Source: Acidobacteriaceae bacterium (lineage in GTDB: Bacteria; Acidobacteriota; Terriglobia; Terriglobales; Acidobacteriaceae). Taken from it: 18,937 nucleotides of DNA. The stretch is from positions 1 to 18,937 of the forward strand of contig JAOAPG010000029.1 of the NCBI GenBank assembly GCA_025462785.1, written 5' to 3'. The notes beneath the pieces were generated by a model. It was not told where the DNA came from. It made no database searches and was given only the letters and a program-made list of their open reading frames with translations. Shown here piece after piece: positions 9,808-16,077 of the stretch (position 1 is its first letter; every line of letters begins with the position of its first letter). Both the position numbers and the translations under genes were made by a program.

Positions 9808-10997
9808 GCACGGCGCGCGTGAACAACTTGGATATGATGGCGCCGCCGGTGGTGCAGACCGCTCAGCAAAGAACGCTGATTGTAGGCGTCATTTTTGCGG
9901 CTGTCTCAGCGATATTTGCATTCATCTCGCCGGATCAATTTTTCCATTCTTACCTGATCGGTTACATGCTCTGGCTCGGCGCGACGCTGGGCTGCCTGGC
10001 GGTCTTGATGTTGCAGCATGTAACAGGCGGAGTGTGGGGCACGGTCATTCGCCGGCCGCTCGAGGCAGGAACACGAACTCTACCGCTTATGGCGGTGCTT
10101 TTCATTCCCGTGATTCTGGGAATGCATCACCTGTATGGATGGCTTGATCCGGCGGTGATCGCCAACGACAAGCGCCTTCACGATGTAACGCAGTCGTACC
10201 TGACGCACAGCGGCTTCATCATCCGAGCCGTCATTTACTTCATCATCTGGGGATGGCTGGTTTATTCCCTGAATCGGGCATCGGCCGAGCAGGATCAAGC
10301 TCCCACGCGAGACTTACCGGTTCTGCGGAAAATCAGCGCGCCGGGAATAATTCTCTATGCGTTCACCATTTCCTTCGCCGTCATTGATTGGGTGATGTCT
10401 TTGAATGCGCCTTGGATCTCTACCATCTACGCATTGATCTTCATAGTCGGACAATCTTTGTCGGCACTCTCGTTAATGGTTGTGGTGGAAACAATTCTTT
10501 ATAGGTACAAGCCGACTTCACTGTTTCTGAAGCCGAGAGAAGTGCATGACCACGGCAAGCTGATGCTCGCATTCACCATGCTATGGGCGTATTTTTCGTT
10601 CTCGCAGCTTCTGATTACGTGGGCGGGCAATTTGCCGGACGAGATCACGTGGTTCACGCGGCGTCTCAACGGCGGATGGCAAGGTGTCGGGCTGTATTTG
10701 TTCCTCTTCCACTTTGCAATTCCATTCCTGCTGCTGTTGTCACGCCCATTCAAACGGAATCCGCGAACCCTGACTGCACTCGCGGCATGGATGATTTTCA
10801 TGCGCGGGGTGGACTTGTACTGGTACATCGAGCCGACATGGCATCCAACCTTCTATCTGCATTTCCTTGACGTGGTGGTTCCATTGGGGATCGGCGGTCT
10901 TTGGCTGGCATTGTTTTTCCGCAATCTGAAATCGCGTCCGCTCTTGGTTTTGCACGATCCGAAGTCTCAAGCACTTTTGGAGCCGGCACATGACTAA
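9804..10997 (+). CDS. actF: Alternative complex III membrane subunit ActF
   Basis: ActF is the second large NrfD-like membrane subunit of alternative complex III, a distant homologue of ActC. The 397-residue protein has about ten hydrophobic helices, roughly at 24-42, 48-72, 92-108, 136-156, 179-200, 206-230, 250-272, 290-312, 320-342 and 350-372. Phrases typical of ActF include ILGMHHLYGW, LTHSGFIIRA and LMLAFTMLWAYFSFSQ. It starts with ATG at 9804, overlapping actE (ATGA), with GGGAGA at 9789-9794. Its last eight bases overlap the next gene. Its position after actE and its length support the call over a generic NrfD protein. Confidence 0.94.
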   Translation: MSTARVNNLDMMAPPVVQTAQQRTLIVGVIFAAVSAIFAFISPDQFFHSYLIGYMLWLGATLGCLAVLMLQHVTGGVWGTVIRRPLEAGTRTLPLMAVLFIPVILGMHHLYGWLDPAVIANDKRLHDVTQSYLTHSGFIIRAVIYFIIWGWLVYSLNRASAEQDQAPTRDLPVLRKISAPGIILYAFTISFAVIDWVMSLNAPWISTIYALIFIVGQSLSALSLMVVVETILYRYKPTSLFLKPREVHDHGKLMLAFTMLWAYFSFSQLLITWAGNLPDEITWFTRRLNGGWQGVGLYLFLFHFAIPFLLLLSRPFKRNPRTLTALAAWMIFMRGVDLYWYIEPTWHPTFYLHFLDVVVPLGIGGLWLALFFRNLKSRPLLVLHDPKSQALLEPAHD

Positions 10998-11541
10998 CGG
11001 ACACGGGCACACCCATAATCCGCACGGGGACAATCCTGAATTAGGGTTCGAGCGGCAAGACTTAAGCTCGGGTCCCGTTTACGCTTTCTTCCTCGCCATC
11101 ATCTTGGGAACTGCACTTGTGGCGTTAGTACTGCGCGGAACGCTCTACATTGCCGAGCTGTATAACCACGAGCACCAGATTGCAGTTGTGAGTCCGTTGC
11201 TTCCGGCCAGGGCAGATACGCGTGCCGTTCTTCCTGAGAACATTAAGCAATTTCCGCAGCCACGCCTTGAGACTGATGAGCGTACCGAAATCCATGATTT
11301 CCGGCTCAAAGAAGAACAGGAGCTACACACTTACGGCTGGGTAGATCAAGAGAGCGGTGTCATGCACATTCCAATCGATCGCGCCATGGAGTTGATGGCG
11401 CAACGTGGATTGCCAACGACACCTCGCACCGGAACGGCACCACCCTCGGTCGTCAACACGGTAAAGGCCGCTGCAGACGCTTCGGACCATAGCGAAGCGC
11501 CTTCGCAGGATAATGCCAAGCAATCGAAAGGGAACCAGTAG
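10990..11541 (+). CDS. Single-helix membrane protein of unknown function in the act-cox operon
   Basis: I do not recognise a named family for this 183-residue protein. It has a His-rich start (GHGHTHNPH, residues 4-12), one transmembrane helix at about 30-55, and an outer domain. The best-conserved-looking block spans about 89-142 and includes PRLETDE, EEQELHTYGWVD and HIPIDRAMELMAQRGLP. The last 40 residues are low complexity. From memory, blocks like 'YGWVD...IPIDRAM.L.A.RGLP' occur in small proteins beside sco and cytochrome oxidase genes in several phyla, which suggests a conserved accessory or assembly role. The start ATG overlaps actF by eight bases, and its stop shares one base with the sco GTG, so it is embedded in the operon. 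A structural ACIII or oxidase subunit (ActG-like) is an alternative to a copper-related assembly role. Confidence 0.85.
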   Translation: MTNGHGHTHNPHGDNPELGFERQDLSSGPVYAFFLAIILGTALVALVLRGTLYIAELYNHEHQIAVVSPLLPARADTRAVLPENIKQFPQPRLETDERTEIHDFRLKEEQELHTYGWVDQESGVMHIPIDRAMELMAQRGLPTTPRTGTAPPSVVNTVKAAADASDHSEAPSQDNAKQSKGNQ

Positions 11542-12416
11542 TGCGCAGTAAGAATAATTCGAGATGGATCCTTGTCATTGCGCTAACGATGCTCGGCTTG
11601 ATGGCGTCGGCGTTTGGGCAAGGAATGACGACGGGAGTCATGTCGCCGCCAGCAAGTGTTCGGCCCCAGGGGCTGAAAGATGTGGGAATTTCGCAGAATC
11701 TGAATCAGCAGATTCCGGCGGATCTGACGTTTAGGGATGAAACTGGAAAGACCGTTCGTCTTGGAGATTACTTCGGCACGAAGCCGGTCATTTTGAATTT
11801 GGTTTATTACCGCTGCCCGATGTTGTGCGGTGAAGTATTACGTGGCCTGGAGAGTTCGTTGCGAGTGTTGAAATTCGAGGTCGGCAAAGAGTTCGACATT
11901 TTGACAGTGAGCTTCGATCCCAAAGATACGCCGCAGATTGCGGCCGCGAAAAAAGCGGAGTACGTGAAGGATTACCACCGCGAAGGGGCCGAAGCAGGTT
12001 GGCACTTTTTGACGGGAACGCAGGAGTCTATTAGCGCGTTGACCAAGGCTGCAGGTTTTCAGTATGAGTACGATCCAAAATCCGATCAGTTCGCGCACGC
12101 AACCGCGATCATGATTCTTACGCCCGACGGAAAGATCGCGCGGTATTTCTACGGAGTCGAGTATCCTCCCAAGGATTTGCGACTGGGATTGATCGAAGCT
12201 TCGCAAAATAAGATCGGAACTGCTGTAGATCAGGTGTTGCTGTACTGCTACCACTACGATCCGGTGACGGGAAAATATGGCGCGATAATTACGAGGGTTC
12301 TGCAGTTGTCGGGCGCGGCAACCATACTGATCTTGGGTGTGTTCCTCACGGTTCTGTTCCGCCGCGGTAGCACCCCGACTCGCAAGGAGCGGGACAGGTC
12401 CCATAGCTATGTTTGA
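11541..12416 (+). CDS. sco: Sco/SenC-family copper chaperone for cytochrome oxidase
   Basis: Sco proteins deliver copper to, or reduce, the CuA site of cytochrome c oxidase subunit II outside the membrane. The 291-residue protein has an N-terminal hydrophobic signal (about residues 8-26) and a thioredoxin-like SCO domain. Its copper ligands are visible: Cys92 and Cys96 in RCPMLCGE, and His186 in FAHATAIM. A second hydrophobic helix lies at about 254-273 near the C-terminus, followed by Arg- and Lys-rich residues. This C-terminal anchor is an addition to the minimal Sco layout. The start is GTG at 11541, supported by AAGGGA about nine bases upstream. It lies directly before coxB, its likely client, and overlaps it by eight bases. 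Confidence 0.93.
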   Translation: MRSKNNSRWILVIALTMLGLMASAFGQGMTTGVMSPPASVRPQGLKDVGISQNLNQQIPADLTFRDETGKTVRLGDYFGTKPVILNLVYYRCPMLCGEVLRGLESSLRVLKFEVGKEFDILTVSFDPKDTPQIAAAKKAEYVKDYHREGAEAGWHFLTGTQESISALTKAAGFQYEYDPKSDQFAHATAIMILTPDGKIARYFYGVEYPPKDLRLGLIEASQNKIGTAVDQVLLYCYHYDPVTGKYGAIITRVLQLSGAATILILGVFLTVLFRRGSTPTRKERDRSHSYV

Positions 12417-13401
12417 GAACCTTCCACTTTGGCCTGCACGGGCCTCAACGATGGCCGGCAATGTAGATCTGCTCTACATTTTTCTCGTACTGCTGTCGTT
12501 ATTTACGTGCGTAGCCATCTTCATCACTATTGTGGTGTTCGTCACGAAATACCGCCGCCGTCTGGATGGGCGCGAGGCGCAGCAGATTGAAGGCTCTGTA
12601 TTATTGGAGATTGCCTGGACGGTCGTTCCCCTCGGAATTTTCATGCTGATCTTTGCCTGGGGCGCAATTATCTATTTCCAGGAGCGTGTGCTGCCCAGGG
12701 ACGTAGCGGAAATCTATGTTGTCGGTAAGCAGTGGATGTGGAAACTCCAGCACGTTGAGGGACAGCGCGAAATTAATCAACTGCACGTTCCGGCGAACCG
12801 GGATATTAAGCTGATCATGACATCTCAGGATGTCATTCATAGTTTCTTCGTGCCTGAATTTCGCATCAAGCAGGACGTTGTACCTGGCCGCTACACTACT
12901 TTGTGGTTTCGTGCGACCCAGCCCGGCACGTATCATTTATTTTGTTCGCAATATTGCGGTACTCAGCATTCCGGCATGGTTGGTCAAATCGTAGTTATGG
13001 AGCCGGCACAATATCAGGCATGGTTAACAACGGGTGGGGCATTTGGCTCGCTGGCGGCAAACGGGGCAAGCCTGTTTGCTCAACTCGGATGTCCAACCTG
13101 TCATCAGTCTGAGATGCAGGGCCGCGGTCCCATCCTGTCCGAAGTCTACGGGAATCCGGTGAGGCTCGAAGACGGCCAGACCGTAGTCGCCGATGACAAC
13201 TATATTCGCGAATCCATCGTCAATCCGAGCGCCAAAATAGTGAGTGGATTCAAACCGATCATGCCGGTTTTTCAGGGATTGCTGAATGAAGAGCAATTGA
13301 ATGAACTGGTCGCTTACGTAAAATCATTGAATCCGCCTCCAGCGGGATCGGTAAACAGCCCCGGCATTGCCGCGGCTGAAACGAAACCGCAGCAACCTTA
13401 A
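12409..13401 (+). CDS. coxB: caa3-type cytochrome c oxidase subunit II with fused cytochrome c
   Basis: Subunit II accepts electrons and passes them through CuA to subunit I. The 330-residue protein has two transmembrane helices (about 21-46 and 66-90), a cupredoxin domain with CuA ligands His144, Cys179, Cys183, His187 and Met190 (FCSQYCGTQHSGM), and then a cytochrome c domain with CPTCH (228-232) and probable axial Met285 in KPIMPVF. Gln181 stands where Glu is usual; that residue binds copper through its backbone carbonyl, so the change is tolerable. The fused haem defines a caa3-type enzyme. I chose the ATG at 12409 (MFENLPLW), which overlaps sco by eight bases. An upstream in-frame ATG at 12337 would add 24 residues unlike a subunit II N-terminus and lie deep inside sco. 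Confidence 0.94.
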   Translation: MFENLPLWPARASTMAGNVDLLYIFLVLLSLFTCVAIFITIVVFVTKYRRRLDGREAQQIEGSVLLEIAWTVVPLGIFMLIFAWGAIIYFQERVLPRDVAEIYVVGKQWMWKLQHVEGQREINQLHVPANRDIKLIMTSQDVIHSFFVPEFRIKQDVVPGRYTTLWFRATQPGTYHLFCSQYCGTQHSGMVGQIVVMEPAQYQAWLTTGGAFGSLAANGASLFAQLGCPTCHQSEMQGRGPILSEVYGNPVRLEDGQTVVADDNYIRESIVNPSAKIVSGFKPIMPVFQGLLNEEQLNELVAYVKSLNPPPAGSVNSPGIAAAETKPQQP

Positions 13402-13404
13402 GGA
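13400..13404 (+). promoter_or_regulatory. Ribosome binding site deciding the coxA start
   Basis: AAGGA abuts the first ATG (13405) with no spacing but lies six bases before the in-frame ATG at 13411. The second ATG is therefore the more likely start of coxA. Confidence 0.6.
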
Positions 13405-13410
13405 ATGGAA

Positions 13411-15045
13411 ATGGCTACCGCAGCAGTAACAACCGAACGCGAGAATTACCTGAACGCGGAATATGGGATTAAATCGTGGCTCCTTACCACGGACCACAAA
13501 CGCATTGCCCTTTTGTATCTGATCTCGATTACCTTCTTCTTTTTTGTGGGAGGTTTTTTCGCGCTCCTGATTCGGCTCGAGTTGCTGACGCCCGCAGGCG
13601 ACCTAGTGCTTGCGGACACTTACAACAAGCTCTTCACCATGCACGGGCAAGTCATGGTGTTTTTCTTCCTCATACCTTCCATACCGGCAACACTCGGTAA
13701 CTTCCTGGTTCCGATGATGGTCGGTGCTAAGGATCTAGCATTTCCTCGCATCAACCTGTTGAGTTGGTATTTGTACATTGCGGGTGGCCTGTTGATGCTG
13801 CTTTGCATCCTGACAGGCGGAGTGGATACGGGTTGGACCTTCTATACGCCGTTCAGTACGGGTTTCAGCAATACAAACGTGACCGAAGCCGGGCTGGCAA
13901 TCTTTATCAACGGATTTTCTTCAATCTTAACCGGCCTTAACTTCGTTGTAACGATTCACCGTATGCGGGCGCCGGGAATGACATGGTCCCGCATGCCGCT
14001 CTTTCTCTGGTCCACTTATGCGACCAGCATTATCTTCCTGCTTGGGACGCCGGTCATTGCGATCACACTCTTGCTGGTCGTAATGGAACGTGCTTTTGGT
14101 TTGGGAATATTCGATCCAACTCGTGGCGGCGATCCAGTGCTGTTTCAGCATCTCTTCTGGTTCTACTCTCATCCTGCCGTGTACATCATGATTTTGCCGG
14201 CAATGGGAGTGGTCAGTGAAATTATCCCGTGTTTTAGCCGCAAGCGCGTGTTTGGCTACAAAGCGGTAGCTATGTCCAGCATTGCCATAGCGGTTTTCGG
14301 ATTCTTGGTTTGGGCTCACCACATGTTTGTGGCCGGTATTTCGCTTTATGCGGCGCTGGTGTTTTCGATTCTGAGCTACTTGGTTGCGCTTCCCTCCGCC
14401 GTCAAGGTCTTTAACTGGACCGCAACCATGTACAAGGGGTCTATTTCGTTTTCGACACCGATGCTGTACGCGTTGGGCTTTATTGGCCTATTTACGATCG
14501 GTGGCCTTACCGGCCTGTTTCTTGCATGTTTAGGGATCGATGTCCATGTGCACGACACCTATTTCGTAATCGCCCACTTCCACTACATCATGGTCGGCGG
14601 TGCGCTCATGGGATACCTCGGCGGTCTGCATTTCTGGTGGCCGAAAATTACCGGACGCATGTATCCAGAGGCTTGGGGCCGCTTGTCGGCGATGATTGTG
14701 TTCATCGGTTTCAACCTTACATTCTTCCCGCAATTCATTCTCGGCTACCTGGGAATGCCGCGCCGCTATTGGCAGTATCCGCCGGAGTTCCAGGTGTTGA
14801 ACGTATTCTCGACGGCAGGCGCTTCCATTCTGGCTGTCGGGTATTTGCTGCCAATGGTGTACCTCTTGTGGTCTCTGCGCTACGGCAAATTAGCTGGCGA
14901 CAATCCTTGGGGAGCATCGGGGCTCGAGTGGACGACGCAGTCACCTCCGACAACATTTAATTTCGACGAGACGCCAGAAGTGACTTGGGAAGCTTACGAC
15001 TACGAACACATTCCCTTGCCTATGGAGGTGACGCTTGAGCGATAG
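13411..15045 (+). CDS. coxA: Cytochrome c oxidase subunit I, A2-type haem-copper oxidase
   Basis: Subunit I reduces oxygen to water and pumps protons. The 544-residue protein has about twelve helices and every cofactor ligand: His78 and His391 for haem a, His389 for haem a3, His254, His303 and His304 for CuB, and Tyr258 cross-linkable to His254 (HPAVY). The usual D-channel glutamate of HPEVY is Ala here, but it is preceded by Tyr252-Ser253 (YSHP). This is the signature of A2-type oxidases, in which Tyr-Ser replaces that Glu. D-channel Asn97, Asp108 and Asn115 and K-channel Lys332 (SAVK) are kept. An ATG at 13405 would add two residues; AAGGA at 13400-13404 favours 13411. Its end overlaps coxC by 11 bases. 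Confidence 0.96.
   Translation: MATAAVTTERENYLNAEYGIKSWLLTTDHKRIALLYLISITFFFFVGGFFALLIRLELLTPAGDLVLADTYNKLFTMHGQVMVFFFLIPSIPATLGNFLVPMMVGAKDLAFPRINLLSWYLYIAGGLLMLLCILTGGVDTGWTFYTPFSTGFSNTNVTEAGLAIFINGFSSILTGLNFVVTIHRMRAPGMTWSRMPLFLWSTYATSIIFLLGTPVIAITLLLVVMERAFGLGIFDPTRGGDPVLFQHLFWFYSHPAVYIMILPAMGVVSEIIPCFSRKRVFGYKAVAMSSIAIAVFGFLVWAHHMFVAGISLYAALVFSILSYLVALPSAVKVFNWTATMYKGSISFSTPMLYALGFIGLFTIGGLTGLFLACLGIDVHVHDTYFVIAHFHYIMVGGALMGYLGGLHFWWPKITGRMYPEAWGRLSAMIVFIGFNLTFFPQFILGYLGMPRRYWQYPPEFQVLNVFSTAGASILAVGYLLPMVYLLWSLRYGKLAGDNPWGASGLEWTTQSPPTTFNFDETPEVTWEAYDYEHIPLPMEVTLER
15024..15030 (+). promoter_or_regulatory. Ribosome binding site deciding the TTG start of coxC
   Basis: GGAGGTG lies four bases before the TTG at 15035, six bases from its GGAGG core, inside the end of coxA. 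This strong site supports TTG initiation, and no in-frame ATG or GTG is nearby. Confidence 0.7.
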
Positions 15046-15745
15046 TCCGCTTCTCGTTGAGCATCCTGAGCACGACAATCCGGCGCTATTGCATCACTTC
15101 GCGACTCCGGAGCAGCAACGCAATACCGCCTCGCTCGGCATGTGGCTGTTTCTGGCGACGGAAGTGATGTTCTTTGGCGGCATGTTCTGCGCTTACCTGG
15201 TCTATCGCTATTGGTACTACAACGAATTTGCCGCAGGCAGCCGCAGCTTGGATATTTGGTTGGGAACAATTAATACGGTTGTCCTGATTTGCAGCAGCTT
15301 GACCGTCGCACTCGGAGTTAAAGCTGCGCAGCTGGGAAAACGAAAGCAACTAGTCGGTCTGTTGCTGGCAACTTTGGTTTTCGGCGTTGCATTTTTGGGG
15401 ATCAAAGGAATCGAGTGGTACCAGAAGTACGAGGAGCACCATATCCCCGGACACTCGTTCGATGTGAGCGACATAATCCAGAACTATCCTCAGATTCACA
15501 TCGATCCCTCGCATTCCCAGATATATTTTTCGCTCTACTTTGCCATGACAGGGCTGCACGCGCTGCACATGATTGTTGGCATAGGAATATTCGCATTTTT
15601 GACGTACTACTCGTGGAAAGGGAAGTACGGGCCCGAGTACTACACTCCGATCGAAAACGGAGGCCTGTATTGGCACTTCGTCGATATTATTTGGATCTAC
15701 CTGTTTCCGTTGTTGTACCTGATTGATCGAAAACCGTTAAGGTGA
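15035..15745 (+). CDS. coxC: Cytochrome c oxidase subunit III
   Basis: Subunit III is a membrane subunit without redox cofactors that stabilises subunit I and its proton uptake. The 236-residue protein shows the family hallmark MWLFLATEVMFFGGMF near residue 36. It has about five transmembrane helices: 35-57, 73-95, 105-123, 162-187 and 210-230. It therefore appears to lack the first two helices of the seven-helix mitochondrial form, as is common in bacterial caa3 enzymes. A soluble loop of some 40 residues (about 125-165) with HHIPGHSFDV precedes the fourth helix. The start is TTG at 15035, backed by GGAGGTG, and it overlaps coxA by 11 bases. Confidence 0.94.
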   Translation: MSDSPLLVEHPEHDNPALLHHFATPEQQRNTASLGMWLFLATEVMFFGGMFCAYLVYRYWYYNEFAAGSRSLDIWLGTINTVVLICSSLTVALGVKAAQLGKRKQLVGLLLATLVFGVAFLGIKGIEWYQKYEEHHIPGHSFDVSDIIQNYPQIHIDPSHSQIYFSLYFAMTGLHALHMIVGIGIFAFLTYYSWKGKYGPEYYTPIENGGLYWHFVDIIWIYLFPLLYLIDRKPLR

Positions 15746-15746
15746 G
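15739..15746 (+). promoter_or_regulatory. Ribosome binding site deciding the coxD start
   Basis: AAGGTGAG lies seven bases before the ATG at 15754 and overlaps the coxC stop. The upstream GTG at 15742 is part of this site and has no ribosome binding sequence of its own, so the ATG is favoured. Confidence 0.6.
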
Positions 15747-15753
15747 CACAGCC

Positions 15754-16041
15754 ATGTCTGCACACGTTATTTCAACCAAGCTTTACGTAACGATCTGGAT
15801 CGCCTTGATGTGCCTGACGGTGATCACGGCAGGAGTGGCATTCATCGATCTCGGCCCTTTCAATACCATTGTCGCGCTTTCGATCGCCACTTTTAAGGCC
15901 GTCTTGGTTGTACTCATCTTCATGCACGTAAAGTACACCAGCGAGAGGCTGACAAAGACCGTCGTAATCTCAGCCATATTCTTCCTGTTTCTATTGTTGG
16001 GCCTCAGCATGGCTGATTACACGACGCGGCTGCTAGGATAA
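15754..16041 (+). CDS. coxD: Cytochrome c oxidase subunit IV, prokaryotic type
   Basis: This 95-residue protein (MSAHVISTKLYVT start) has three transmembrane helices, about 11-32, 37-59 and 67-87. The second contains the family pattern FKAVLVVLIFMHVKY, typical of the small prokaryotic subunit IV (CtaF/CoxD) of caa3 oxidases. It carries no cofactor and helps assemble or stabilise subunits I and III. The ATG at 15754 is chosen because AAGGTGAG precedes it. A GTG at 15742 would add four residues and overlap coxC by four bases. It is the last gene of the act-cox unit; a 36-base spacer without an obvious terminator follows. Confidence 0.9.
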   Translation: MSAHVISTKLYVTIWIALMCLTVITAGVAFIDLGPFNTIVALSIATFKAVLVVLIFMHVKYTSERLTKTVVISAIFFLFLLLGLSMADYTTRLLG

Positions 16042-16077
16042 GCTCACATAAATCTCGCTGTCCGCAATCCTAATCCA

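Noticed and set aside
9656..10147. 163-codon plus-strand frame across actE and actF
   Set aside because: It is in another frame of two well-supported genes, and its Arg/Ala-rich translation has no recognisable pattern.
12337..12408. Upstream in-frame ATG that would extend CoxB by 24 residues
   Set aside because: The extension is Arg/Ser/Cys-rich, unlike a subunit II N-terminus, and lies inside sco. The ATG at 12409 gives a normal start with a short overlap.
11838..12461. 207-codon open frame on the minus strand
   Set aside because: It is antisense to sco and the start of coxB, both with clear catalytic motifs. Its translation shows no domain and looks like a codon-bias shadow.
14386..14460. 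Apparent loss of the K-channel lysine in CoxA
   Set aside because: An initial alignment on the TPMLYALGF helix was wrong. The K-channel lysine belongs to the TxxK motif upstream and is present as Lys332 in SAVKVFNW.
16042..16077. Terminator or promoter after coxD
   Set aside because: The 36 bases show no inverted repeat with a T-run and no paired -35/-10 elements.
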